Assembly (NCBI GenBank): GCA_005881885.1
Contig: VBDX01000111.1
Coordinates: 1-35,080 of the forward strand
Length of the DNA stretch: 35,080 bases
Reading direction: 5' to 3'
DNA from: Chloroflexota bacterium
GTDB taxonomy: Bacteria > Chloroflexota > Limnocylindria > P2-11E
Shown: piece after piece, positions 1 to 8,036 of the stretch
Layout: every line of letters starts with the position of its first letter
Position numbering within the stretch: position 1 is the first letter of the stretch
Program-made: the position numbers and the translations under genes
Notes under the pieces: generated by a model
Told to the model about the DNA's origin: nothing
The model's input: the letters and a program-made list of their open reading frames with translations, nothing else
Database searches by the model: none

Positions 1-867
1 CTCGACGACCCCGGCCGCCCTGCGCACGTAGGGAAGGTCGTGGCCGGCGTTCGCGAAACGAAGGCGTCCGCGGACCGGGTCGAGGAGCGCGAACAGGCAG
101 GTCACGAACATGTTCGAAGGCATGTCGCCGTGCAGGAGCTCGTTCACGCGGGCAAGCACGGCCCCCGGCGCGACGAGCCGAGGCGCCTCGCTGCGGATCG
201 CGCTCCGCGTCGTCGCCATCACCAGCGCCGCCGGGACGCCGTGCCCCGTGACGTCGCCGACGACGAGCCCGATCTGACCGTCGGCGAGGTCGATGAAGTC
301 GTAGAAGTCGCCGCCGACCTGCCGCGCGGGGCGGTAGAACGCCGCGACCTGCCACCCGGGGAGGTCGGGGACCTTCCTTGGGAGGAACTGCTGCTGGATG
401 AGGTGCGCGAGGCGGAGCTCCTGTTCGAGACGCTCTCGCGCTCGGACCTCCGCTTCCTGCTCGCGGACCAGCTGCGCGACACGGAGCGCGGGCGCGGCCT
501 GCGCCGCCAGCTTGTCCAGGAGCCGCCGATCGTCGACGGAGTACTCCTGATCTGAAAGGTGAGGGCCGAGGTTGAACGTACCGATGAGCTCCCCCTGGCT
601 CACCAAAGGCACGACCAGCTTGACCCCCGCGGCGCGGAGGTCCCGGAGTGCGGGCGAGTCCAGCTGGAGCCCATCGAGCGCGACGGGCCCGGGAGCGCTC
701 ATCAGGTACATGACCAGCGGGTCGTTGGGCGCGATGTCAACGCGCGGCGTCTCGGCGGTCCGGTGCGAGGGACGCGCGATGGAGTGGTCCGTGGCGCGCG
801 CGGACGAGGCGGTCGGCTCGGACCCTCGTCCGCGGACCCAGCGCAGCGATCGGGCGAAGCTCAGCAT
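1..867 (-). CDS. GAF-SpoIIE (PP2C-type) serine phosphatase, C-terminus cut by window edge
   Basis: The frame stays open from the ATG at 867 to the left edge (289 codons), so the gene is partial at its C-terminus. A strong Shine-Dalgarno (AGAAGGAGG) lies just upstream of the ATG. Residues about 45-135 resemble the second half of a GAF-like domain (LVVPLVSQGELIGTFNLGP). A coiled stretch follows, then the SpoIIE/PP2C core with VGGDFYDF and GDVTGHGVPAALVMA, whose aspartates bind metal in this family, and FANAGHDLP near the end. Such phosphatases usually dephosphorylate anti-sigma antagonists or act in partner-switching. In related proteins, as I recall them, this GAF-PP2C half is fused behind a membrane sensor like the three encoded at 1981-5668; here it stands alone. 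The gene follows the cyclase gene by 46 nt on the same strand, and the gap holds a motif shared with the SARP promoter region. Confidence 0.85.
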   Translation of the reverse strand, partial: MLSFARSLRWVRGRGSEPTASSARATDHSIARPSHRTAETPRVDIAPNDPLVMYLMSAPGPVALDGLQLDSPALRDLRAAGVKLVVPLVSQGELIGTFNLGPHLSDQEYSVDDRRLLDKLAAQAAPALRVAQLVREQEAEVRARERLEQELRLAHLIQQQFLPRKVPDLPGWQVAAFYRPARQVGGDFYDFIDLADGQIGLVVGDVTGHGVPAALVMATTRSAIRSEAPRLVAPGAVLARVNELLHGDMPSNMFVTCLFALLDPVRGRLRFANAGHDLPYVRRAAGVVE

Positions 868-891
868 CTCGACCTCCTTCTACGGACCGGG

Positions 892-910
892 CGTCCGAAA
901 AGCGTTACGG
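892..910. promoter_or_regulatory. Candidate operator, copy 1 of a shared 19-bp motif
   Basis: CGTCCGAAAAGCGTTACGG lies between the cyclase stop and the phosphatase start. It matches 18 of 19 bases of a second copy at 6141-6159, in front of the divergent SARP gene and sensor operon. Both copies lie in short promoter-like gaps of the same signalling locus. They may be a binding site for the SARP regulator or another local factor. That role is inference. Confidence 0.45.
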
Positions 911-913
911 GGA

Positions 914-1981
914 TCACCGCTCGGCCCGCAGGGCGACCACGTTGACGGCCTTGACGGGACGAAGGAAGCCTTTGAGCGGCAGCGGCGCGAGCGGCTCGGC
1001 CTCGACGAGATCCTCGACGAGGGTGTGGGCGCGCTCGCTCAGGAGGATCTGCCCGCCCTGTGCCTCGGCGCACAGGCGCGCGGCGAGGTTCACGACCGTC
1101 CCCACGGCGCCGTAGTCGGAGCGGCCGGCGAAGCCGATCCGCCCGAGGGTCGCGTAGCCGAGCGCGATCCCGACGCCGAAGTCGAGGTCGTACCCGCGCT
1201 TTCGCCAGCCGGCCACGAGCTCACTAACGCGCTCGCGCATGGCCACCGCCATGCGGACCGCCCGCGCGGCCGGGTCCGGGCACGGCACGGGATCGTTGAA
1301 GAACGCGAGGATCGCGTCGCCGGCGAAGCGCTCGAGCGTCGCCTCGTACTCGAACACCAGCGCGCCGAGCGCGTCGTGGTATTCACGGAGCACGCCCATG
1401 ACCTCCTCGGGCTCGGCAACCTCGGAAAACGCGGTGAAGCCGCGGAGATCGCAGAACACGGCGGCGATCTCCCGTCGATGGCTCTCGAGCAGGCCCTCGT
1501 CGTGCGCGACGACCTGCGCGACCTGGGGCGCGAGGAAGCGGCGCAAGCGCTCGACCCGCTGGAGCTCCTCGACCTGCTCCGCCACACGGGAGACGAGCGA
1601 CTGGGTCCAGTCAGTGAACTGCGCGGCCTGTTTCTCGACCGCGTCGTGTCGCGCCTTGATGCGCAGCAGCGCCCGCACTCGCGCGACCAGCTCTGCGCTC
1701 TCGACGCGCGGGCCGACGACCGCGTCCGCGCCGGCGTCCAGCGCGGCGATGCAGAGCCCGTCGTCGGGGGCGATGACGAGCACCGGCCGCCACGCGCCGT
1801 CGTCGTGTGCGGCGACCCGCCGGAGCTCCGCGAGGGATTCGTCCACCGTCGCAGTGAAAACGATGAGATCCGCGAGCAAAGCGGCGTCGGTCGTCACGTC
1901 GCCCAGCGCGCCGAGGACCGAGGCAAGCTCAGCGCGGTCGCTACCCCGCAGAAGGATCCGCGGGCGTCCCGCGACCGCCAT
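914..1981 (-). CDS. Class III adenylate/guanylate cyclase with degenerate receiver domain
   Basis: 355 residues. The ATG at 1981 overlaps the TGA of the upstream sensor gene (TGATG), so translation is probably coupled. Residues about 1-115 have receiver-domain spacing, but the phosphoacceptor Asp position reads LIVFTATVDE (Thr) and the conserved Lys near DAVVGPR is absent, so phosphorylation seems unlikely. A coiled linker (about 115-165) leads to the cyclase domain, with metal-binding Asp178 in VFCDLRGFT and Asp222 in FAGDAILAFFNDP. The VVNLAARLC segment carries the usual Asn and Arg. The residue that normally selects ATP is not the classical Lys (ERFAGD), which is common in bacterial subgroups with FNDP. 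It likely makes cAMP or cGMP in response to the adjacent membrane sensors. Which nucleotide is made cannot be decided from sequence. Confidence 0.88.
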   Translation of the reverse strand: MAVAGRPRILLRGSDRAELASVLGALGDVTTDAALLADLIVFTATVDESLAELRRVAAHDDGAWRPVLVIAPDDGLCIAALDAGADAVVGPRVESAELVARVRALLRIKARHDAVEKQAAQFTDWTQSLVSRVAEQVEELQRVERLRRFLAPQVAQVVAHDEGLLESHRREIAAVFCDLRGFTAFSEVAEPEEVMGVLREYHDALGALVFEYEATLERFAGDAILAFFNDPVPCPDPAARAVRMAVAMRERVSELVAGWRKRGYDLDFGVGIALGYATLGRIGFAGRSDYGAVGTVVNLAARLCAEAQGGQILLSERAHTLVEDLVEAEPLAPLPLKGFLRPVKAVNVVALRAER

Positions 1982-3207
1982 CACCTTGCACGCTCCCGCA
2001 GCCAAAGGCTGGCGTGCGCGGGCTGCATCGTGTCGCGGACCGCGGCGAGCAGCTCGGCACGCAGCGCCTCGAGGTCGACCTGGTCGCGTAGCCGGACAGC
2101 GAGCGAGTCGAGCGTGCGCGTCGCGTCGTAGCGGCTGCGGTAGAAGCGCCCATCGACGGCATGCTGGACTCGCGCGCGGATCGGCGCGAACAGCGCGATC
2201 GCACCGAGCGTCGTGAGGGCCACCGGGAGCTCGTCGCCTTGCGTGAACGGACGGAGGGCGGCCTGCAATCCGACGATGCCCACGACGTAGAGGCCCGCGA
2301 GCGTCATCACCGTCGCCCCGTAGACCAATGTCCGGTTGATGAGAACGTCGACGTCGTAGAGCCGATAGCGCAGCATGGCGATCGCGAGACTGACCGGCAG
2401 GGCGAGCAGGCCGGCCGCGTACACGGCGACGATCGGCGTTTCCGCGGGTCCGAGGGTCGCGGCCCATGCCCATCCACCCAGCCCCAGGTACGCCAGTAGC
2501 GTGGCCGTCGCGACAGCGGTGCCAACAGCCACCCATTTGATTTGCTGACGCTCGTGTTGCGGCGAGCGTCGGTAGCGCACGATCAGGGAAAGCAAGGCGA
2601 GCAGAGCGATGACCACGGAGAGACGCGAGAACACGATCGCAATCACCTGGAGGACCTCGCCATAGGGGGGCTCGGCCGCGTATGCATTCGGGTGTCCGTC
2701 CAGCGTCCACGACGCGCCGGCCGCGAGGACGAATCGGAGCGCCGCGGCGACGACAACGAAAATGAGGATTGGCATCCATCGTCGCGTCGGCAACCGGCCA
2801 TCAGGGAACAAGAAGAACGCCGCGATCAGCAGCGGTACGAACAGACCCGACGATTGATGCGAGATCCAGAGCATCAGGCTCGCGAACGTCGGCTCCTCAG
2901 GATGCGTGTGGAACGCCAGACGCGAGAGGGATCCGCTTAGATTGCGGACAAGCTCGGAAAAGCCGGCGGCGCAAAAGAGCCAGCCAATAGGATGCGTAGG
3001 AAGCCGTCTCGCGATGAGCGAGCCGAGCGTCGGGAACGCCAGTGCGAAGAGCAGGAACGTGACGAGCGCCAGCGTGCTGTGGTCGGACGGAAGGACAGGG
3101 TCGCGCGAGGCGGGCTCGAACACGTGGATCAGGACGCCGCCAGCGAACAGCGCGACTGCGATCCACCACAACCCCCAGGCAAGCCGACGCGCGCCCGTCC
3201 TGCTCAT
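1981..3207 (-). CDS. Polytopic membrane sensor module, paralog 1 of 3
   Basis: 408 residues with about eight to ten hydrophobic segments through residue 340, then a soluble tail. The signature RYRLYDVDVLINRTLVYG sits at about 280-300 and is followed by two more membrane segments. The tail has FYRSRYDATRTLDSLA and ends in AHASLWLRERAR. In Chloroflexota this architecture normally forms the N-terminal half of histidine kinases or SpoIIE phosphatases. This protein stops where the GAF/output part would begin and has no kinase or phosphatase domain of its own. It overlaps its upstream neighbour by 4 nt and the downstream cyclase by 1 nt. The last 150-200 nt are almost the same as in the two paralogs upstream, which suggests recent duplication or gene conversion. 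The ligand is unknown. Confidence 0.75.
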   Translation of the reverse strand: MSRTGARRLAWGLWWIAVALFAGGVLIHVFEPASRDPVLPSDHSTLALVTFLLFALAFPTLGSLIARRLPTHPIGWLFCAAGFSELVRNLSGSLSRLAFHTHPEEPTFASLMLWISHQSSGLFVPLLIAAFFLFPDGRLPTRRWMPILIFVVVAAALRFVLAAGASWTLDGHPNAYAAEPPYGEVLQVIAIVFSRLSVVIALLALLSLIVRYRRSPQHERQQIKWVAVGTAVATATLLAYLGLGGWAWAATLGPAETPIVAVYAAGLLALPVSLAIAMLRYRLYDVDVLINRTLVYGATVMTLAGLYVVGIVGLQAALRPFTQGDELPVALTTLGAIALFAPIRARVQHAVDGRFYRSRYDATRTLDSLAVRLRDQVDLEALRAELLAAVRDTMQPAHASLWLRERAR

Positions 3208-4427
3208 CGCGCGCGCTCCCGCAGCCAGAGACTTACGTGGGCGGGCTGCATCGTGTCGCGGACTGCGGTGAGGAGCTCGCCGCGGAGGGCGTCGAGGTCG
3301 ACCTGGTCGCGCAGGCGGAGCGCGAGCGAGTCGAGGGTGCGTGTCGCGTCGTAGCGGGAGCGGTAGAACCGGCGGTCGACGGCGCCCCGGACCCGCGCGC
3401 GAACCGGGGTGAACAGCGCGATCGCGCCGAGCGTAGAGAGCGCGACCGGAAGCTCATCGCCCTGGGTGATGGGACGGAGCACCGCCTGGAGGCCCACAAC
3501 GGCGGACATGTAGAGCGCGCCGATCGCCGCCACCGTCGCGCCATAGACGAGCGCGCGGTTGATGATCACGTCGATGTCGAAGAGGCGGTGGCGCAGCATC
3601 GCGATCGCAATGCTTGCGGGGAGGCCCACAAAACCAAGTACGTAGGCGAGCTCGACCGGAAGCTCGAGCGGTCCGAGCGTCGATGCCCAGGCCCAGCCGC
3701 CGGGAAGCCAGAAGGCGGCGAAGGCGATTGCGGCGACGATCGACGCGGCAGCGACCCACTTGATCTGCTGCCGCGTTCGTTCGTCCGAGGTTCGGAAGCG
3801 AACGACCAACGACCCTGCCGCGGCAACGACAGCGAGCAGCTCGAGCTGTCGGAGCCAGGTCGTCACGGCGAAGACGAGCCCGGCCGCAGGAAGCATCCCG
3901 CCGAGCTCCGGCCCCGAAGAGCGCATCCACGATCCAAGGGCTGACAGAACGAACATGAGCGCGGCACCGCACACCATGAGCAGAGCGAGCGGCCGCCACC
4001 GCGCGGAAGGCAAGCGTCCATTCGGGAAGAGCAGAAGCGCGATCGTGAGCAGAGGCACCGCCAGAAGATGGCCCTCCTGGTGCAGCAACGACAGGGCGTA
4101 ACCGAGCGAGAGAACGTCGCCGCGTACCTCGACGAGGCTTCCGACCGCCTTGGTCGTGAAGCGGATCGTCTCGGCCAGGCCGCCGACATAAATGAGCCAG
4201 CCGACCGCGTTCCTGGGATGGCGTGCGATGACGAGCGCGCCGAGCGTAGGGAAGGCGAGTTCGATCAGCACCAGTAGCGGTGCGCTCAGGAGCAGGGCAC
4301 GGCCATTGGGCAAGTTCGGGTCGATCGTGGCGGGCTCGATGACATTGATAGCGCCGCCGATCAGCAGGACAGCCGATGCGAGGCCCCACAGGGCCCACGC
4401 GACGCGCCGGGCTGACAACGATGTCAT
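3204..4427 (-). CDS. Polytopic membrane sensor module, paralog 2 of 3
   Basis: 407 residues with the same layout as the flanking paralogs: an N-terminal multi-span region, the core motif RHRLFDIDVIINRALVYG, then FYRSRYDATRTLDSLALRL and a C-terminus at AHVSLWLRERAR. The ATG overlaps the preceding gene by 4 nt (ATGA) and the stop overlaps the next, so the three sensors are probably made from one transcript. The periplasmic and loop segments in the first 200 residues differ more from the paralogs than the C-terminal third does. That fits separate input specificities feeding one shared output, which is inference. No enzymatic domain is visible. Confidence 0.75.
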   Translation of the reverse strand: MTSLSARRVAWALWGLASAVLLIGGAINVIEPATIDPNLPNGRALLLSAPLLVLIELAFPTLGALVIARHPRNAVGWLIYVGGLAETIRFTTKAVGSLVEVRGDVLSLGYALSLLHQEGHLLAVPLLTIALLLFPNGRLPSARWRPLALLMVCGAALMFVLSALGSWMRSSGPELGGMLPAAGLVFAVTTWLRQLELLAVVAAAGSLVVRFRTSDERTRQQIKWVAAASIVAAIAFAAFWLPGGWAWASTLGPLELPVELAYVLGFVGLPASIAIAMLRHRLFDIDVIINRALVYGATVAAIGALYMSAVVGLQAVLRPITQGDELPVALSTLGAIALFTPVRARVRGAVDRRFYRSRYDATRTLDSLALRLRDQVDLDALRGELLTAVRDTMQPAHVSLWLRERAR

Positions 4428-5668
4428 GGTGCTGGCTCCCGCAGCCAGAGGCTCGCGTGCGCGGGCTGCATCGTCTCGAGCACGGCCGTGAGCAGCTCGG
4501 AGTGCAGCGCTTCGAGGTCGACCTGATCGCGCAGCCGCAGGGCGAGCGAGTCGAGCGTGCGCGTGGCGTCATAGCGCGAGCGATAAAAGCGCTGGTCGAC
4601 CCCGCGCTGGATCCGAGTGCGCACCGGATCGAAGAGCGCGACCGCCCCGACCGTCGAGAGCGCGACCGCGAGCTCATTCCCCTGGATGAACGGGCGCAGC
4701 ACGCCCTGTAGGCTGACGATCGCGCCGATGTAGAGCGCTCCGAGTGTCGCGACCGTCGCGCCGTACACGAGGGTGCGGTTGATGAGGACGTCGATGTCGT
4801 ACAAGCGGTAGCGGAGGATGGCGATGCCTGCGCCGAACGGGACAGCCGCGATGCCGCCGGAGTACCCAGCGACGGCGGCCACGTAAAGCCACGCCGGCTG
4901 GCTCGCGAACCAAACCCATCCGCCAAGGAGCCAGAAAGCGGAGACGCTCGCGAGCGCGAGGCTGGTCGCACACACGAACCACTTGAGCTGCTGGCGCTCG
5001 ATCCCGCCGGCGGCCCGCCAGCGGAAGAACAGCGAAACCGCCACCGTGAGCGCCAACGCGGACCAAACGCCTGGGAAGAGGATCCCGAACAGCGCGTCGA
5101 GGCCGGCCCCCAGCGCCCCTCCGACGCCGACAGGATTGGCGACTCCGTAGAGGGCCGGCCATGTTCCGAACGCGCGGATCGCGAGGATCGTCGCGGTGTA
5201 CGCGCCGAACAGGTACAGGAGCGGTCTCCAGCGCGCGGATGGGACGCGGCCGGTCGGAAAGAGCAGCAAGGCAAAGAGCGCCAGGGTGAACGGAAGGTAG
5301 GCGGCGAGTCGCCCCAACACGATCGCCTCCACCCCGCCGGGCAATGCATCAGCGTTCGCTACGACGCTCGCGCGTGCGTAGGTGCTCGCGAAGCCCCTCG
5401 TCTGTTCGCTGAGGGCGATCGCGCAGAAGAGCCAGCCGATCGGGTTCCGAGGCTGGCGCGCTGCGACGAGCGCGCCGACGACGGCGAACGGCCACAAGCT
5501 GATGAGCAGGTCCAGCACGATCGTGAGCCACGGGTTCACCCCGAGGTGGCCAACCACGCTGAGCGGATCGACAGCGCCGGGCGCCACCGCCAGGAGCACG
5601 CGATGGGCGATCGTCAGCGCCACCCACGCGGCGGCGAGTCCCCAGGCGAGCGCGGTCGTGGGCCTCAC
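4424..5668 (-). CDS. Polytopic membrane sensor module, paralog 3 of 3
   Basis: 414 residues. The core motif is RYRLYDIDVLINRTLVYG, followed by GLQ/SLQ-type membrane segments, FYRSRYDATRTLDSLALRL and the terminal AHASLWLREPAP. The ATG at 5668 overlaps the stop of the small membrane protein upstream by 4 nt. The protein is the first sensor in the operon and the longest, with an extra N-terminal hydrophobic stretch. Like its two paralogs it lacks any kinase, cyclase or phosphatase domain and ends at the point where such domains follow in full-length family members. Confidence 0.75.
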   Translation of the reverse strand: MRPTTALAWGLAAAWVALTIAHRVLLAVAPGAVDPLSVVGHLGVNPWLTIVLDLLISLWPFAVVGALVAARQPRNPIGWLFCAIALSEQTRGFASTYARASVVANADALPGGVEAIVLGRLAAYLPFTLALFALLLFPTGRVPSARWRPLLYLFGAYTATILAIRAFGTWPALYGVANPVGVGGALGAGLDALFGILFPGVWSALALTVAVSLFFRWRAAGGIERQQLKWFVCATSLALASVSAFWLLGGWVWFASQPAWLYVAAVAGYSGGIAAVPFGAGIAILRYRLYDIDVLINRTLVYGATVATLGALYIGAIVSLQGVLRPFIQGNELAVALSTVGAVALFDPVRTRIQRGVDQRFYRSRYDATRTLDSLALRLRDQVDLEALHSELLTAVLETMQPAHASLWLREPAP

Positions 5669-6075
5669 CGTGTCGCGCTCGCGATCGTCGTTCGGCCCTC
5701 GATCCCGCGATCAGCGAACGTGAAGTACGCCCAGCCGAGGCTGAAGACGACGCTAAGGCCGACGACGATCCAGCCGACGGCGTTCGTCAGCCCGGTCGAG
5801 GCGGCGTAAGTCCAAAGGACGCCACCAATCGCCCAGGCGACGAGGTTGCCCGCCGCGATCCCGCGACGGCTGCTGAGCTCCGACCCATCGCGGGTCATCC
5901 AGTTGATGACCGCGTAGCCGAGGTACGAGGCCGCCAGCGTCTGCCCGAGGAGCAGGGTCTGGCGATCGAGGATCACGCCATAGAGCGAGGCGAGCGCATC
6001 GGGGACGACGAACGCGGGAATGGCATTCACGAGCGAGACCAGCGCGGCGATCGCAGCGAAGGTGCTGCGGCTCAT
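5665..6075 (-). CDS. Small four-span membrane protein
   Basis: I place the start at the ATG at 6075 (MSRSTFAAIAALVSLVNAI) because GGGAGGAAGG stands right before it; the frame is open 10 codons further upstream without a good ribosome site. 136 residues with about four hydrophobic helices separated by short charged loops, including LYGVILDRQTLLLGQTLAASY. I do not recognise a named family; it resembles small DUF-type integral membrane proteins. It is the first gene of the minus-strand signalling operon and diverges from the SARP gene. The operon position suggests a role in sensing or membrane assembly of the sensors, without direct evidence. Confidence 0.75.
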   Translation of the reverse strand: MSRSTFAAIAALVSLVNAIPAFVVPDALASLYGVILDRQTLLLGQTLAASYLGYAVINWMTRDGSELSSRRGIAAGNLVAWAIGGVLWTYAASTGLTNAVGWIVVGLSVVFSLGWAYFTFADRGIEGRTTIASATR

Positions 6076-6140
6076 ACCCTTCCTCCCGACCCGGACAGCA
6101 TGCACTTGCCGCCGGTTCGCGCGTCATGCTGGTCGACGCC

Positions 6141-6159
6141 CGTCCGAAAATCGTTACGG
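6141..6159. promoter_or_regulatory. Candidate operator, copy 2 of a shared 19-bp motif
   Basis: CGTCCGAAAATCGTTACGG lies between the divergent small membrane protein gene (start 6075) and the SARP gene (likely start 6204). It differs by one base from the copy at 892-910. A site in a divergent intergenic region next to a regulator gene is a classic place for autoregulation. Function is inferred. Confidence 0.45.
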
Positions 6160-6203
6160 CCGGCCGCTTGCGCGGGAAAGCCCCAGCCGCCAGCCTGCAG
6201 ACC

Positions 6204-7649
6204 ATGCCTGCCGAGCCGCGCCTGCGCGTGTTCCTCTTCGGCCCGCCGCGTATCGAGCGCGACGGAAAGCCGGTCGAGCCCGACACGCGCAAGGCGATCG
6301 CGCTCCTTGCGTACCTCGCCGTAACCGGCCACGCCGAGGGGCGCGACCGGCTCGCCGGGCTGCTCTGGCCGGACGCGGATGACGAGCGGGCGCGCGGCGC
6401 ACTGCGCCGGACGCTCTCGGCGCTCAGGACCGCGCTCGGCGGCGAGCACGTCTCGACCGATGGGCTGCGCGTGGCGCTCGATCGCGACCGGGTCGACTGC
6501 GACGTGCAGCGCTTTCGCGCGCTTCTCTCCGCGGGCCGTCTCGCCGAGGCGGTGAACGTCTACAGCGCGGACTTCCTCTCGGGCTTCGCCCTCCGCGACA
6601 GCGTGGAGTTCGACGAGTGGCAGGCGGCCGAGGCCGAGACGCTCCGGCAGGAGCTCGGGGGCGCGCTCGAGCGGCTCGCCCATCAGGAGCGCGACACGGT
6701 GCACGCAATCGCGTATGCCCGCCGGTGGCTCTCGCTCGATCCGCTCAACGAAGCGGCGCATCGCGCGCTCATGCGACTGCACGCGCGAGCCGGCGAGCGC
6801 GCCGCCGCGCTGCGTCAGTATCGCGAGTGTGCGCGCGCGCTCGACCGCGATCTCGGCGTCGCGCCGCACCGCGACACGACGGCGCTGCGCGATGCGATCG
6901 AGCGCGGCGATCCCGAGCCTGCACCGGGTCCCGCGGCCGCCGGCGTGGACGAGCGCGTCGGCGACCTGTACACGCTCCACGGCGACTACGCCAGGGCGAT
7001 CGCCAGCTACGCCGCGGCGCTCGCGGACGCGCCGCCGGCAGTGCGTCCGGTTATCGAGCACCGGATCGCGGACGTGCACCACCGGCGGGGCGAGTGGGAC
7101 GAGGCGGAGGCGCATTACCGCGCGGCGCTCGCCGGCGAGGAGGACCTCGCGCGCCGCGCCCGCGTGACCGCCGACTGGAGCCTCGCCGCGCATCGCCGCG
7201 GCGCGCCGGCACGTGCAGCCCTCCTCGCGGAGGAGGCCCTCGCCCTCGCGACGCGCGCCCGCGACGACCGCGCGCTCGCGCAGGCCCACAACATCCTCGG
7301 GATCCTGAGTGGGGAGCGCTCGCACCTCGAGCGCGCGGTCGCCATCTCCGAGCGCATCGGCGACCGCGCCACCCACGCGGCCGCGCTCAACAACCTCGCG
7401 CTCGCGCTGCGGCGCTCGAGGGAGCACGACCGGGCGATCGCGCTCACCGAGCAAGCGCTGGCGATCTGCCACGAGCTCGGCGACCGTCACCGAGAGGCGG
7501 CACTCTTCAACAACCTCGCGGACCTGATGAACGCGACCGGACGTCGAGCGGACGCGATGCGTCACCTCAAGCGCGCGGTGGCCCTCTTCTCGGAAATCGA
7601 AGCACCCGGCGAGCGCGAGCCGGAGGTGTGGAAGCTCGTCGCCTGGTGA
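6204..7649 (+). CDS. SARP/BTAD-type transcriptional regulator with TPR tail
   Basis: I prefer the ATG at 6204 (MPAEPRLRVFLFGPP); an earlier in-frame ATG at 6126 would put the 19-bp motif inside the coding region. 481 residues. Residues 5-95 are an OmpR-like winged-helix (LRVFLFGPPRIERDG... then LLAYLAVTG and LLWPDADDERARGALRRTLS). Residues about 100-240 are the bacterial transcriptional activation domain (DVQRFRALL, YSADFLSGF, RWLSLDPLNEAAHRALMRLH, RQYRECARALDRDLG). From about 255 a series of TPR-like helices follows (GDYARAIASYAAAL, AALNNLALALRRS, AALFNNLADLMNATGR). No ATPase domain lies between. It probably activates the divergent sensor operon or the phosphatase gene, responding through its TPR region. 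Confidence 0.88.
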   Translation: MPAEPRLRVFLFGPPRIERDGKPVEPDTRKAIALLAYLAVTGHAEGRDRLAGLLWPDADDERARGALRRTLSALRTALGGEHVSTDGLRVALDRDRVDCDVQRFRALLSAGRLAEAVNVYSADFLSGFALRDSVEFDEWQAAEAETLRQELGGALERLAHQERDTVHAIAYARRWLSLDPLNEAAHRALMRLHARAGERAAALRQYRECARALDRDLGVAPHRDTTALRDAIERGDPEPAPGPAAAGVDERVGDLYTLHGDYARAIASYAAALADAPPAVRPVIEHRIADVHHRRGEWDEAEAHYRAALAGEEDLARRARVTADWSLAAHRRGAPARAALLAEEALALATRARDDRALAQAHNILGILSGERSHLERAVAISERIGDRATHAAALNNLALALRRSREHDRAIALTEQALAICHELGDRHREAALFNNLADLMNATGRRADAMRHLKRAVALFSEIEAPGEREPEVWKLVAW

Positions 7650-7875
7650 CGTCGCCGCTGACCGCTCACCGATTCCTGGGTTCCCGGGTCACGCGGCCTC
7701 ATCCCGCTACGTGCGGGCGTTGGTCAACACGGCCTGTGGCGCGTCATCGCGCCATCATTGCGGCGGACGGCAGCCTCCTTGTGATCCATCCTCCGTCTCA
7801 ACCCGAACAGGGAAGATCACTTAGCGGGCCCTGCAGCCGGGCTCGTCCAGGTCAGATAGCCAGTCCTGCTCCTCT
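7650..7875. other. Gene-free stretch before repeat copy A
   Basis: About 225 nt after the SARP stop with no convincing reading frame, hairpin terminator or RNA gene. It marks the passage from the signalling locus to the repeat-punctuated accessory array. Confidence 0.4.
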
Positions 7876-7962
7876 CTAACCCGCTAGCCGGAGCCACCCG
7901 CGTTCGTCCTGAACGAGCCGAGCCGTTACCACTTCCGCGTGCTTGACCCCCGTCTTCCGCTC
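7876..7962 (-). repeat. Dispersed mini-gene repeat, copy A (short form)
   Basis: Read on the minus strand this copy encodes ERKTGVKHAEVV, then TARLVQDERGWLRLAG and a TAG stop at 7878-7876. The same reading, with stop codons in nearly the same place, recurs in six other copies down to 14454, all in this orientation. Differences between copies fall mostly at third codon positions. This copy holds only the 3' half of the long form and has no start codon. Confidence 0.7.
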
Positions 7963-8036
7963 CGCGATAGCCTGAGCGCCAGAGTCCCAGGCGGCTCGGA
8001 CGCGCGAGGTGGCAGACTCATCGCCGCGGAACGCCT

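Noticed and set aside
572-2131. Long plus-strand frame (519 codons) over the cyclase and phosphatase genes
   Set aside because: It is a shadow of the minus-strand genes, which have clear domains and ribosome sites. The plus frame shows only Arg/Asp-rich sequence typical of GC-rich antisense frames.
6072-7565. Minus-strand frame of 497 codons opposite the SARP gene
   Set aside because: Composition is that of an antisense shadow, with no recognisable domain, and the plus-strand SARP/BTAD/TPR protein is unambiguous.
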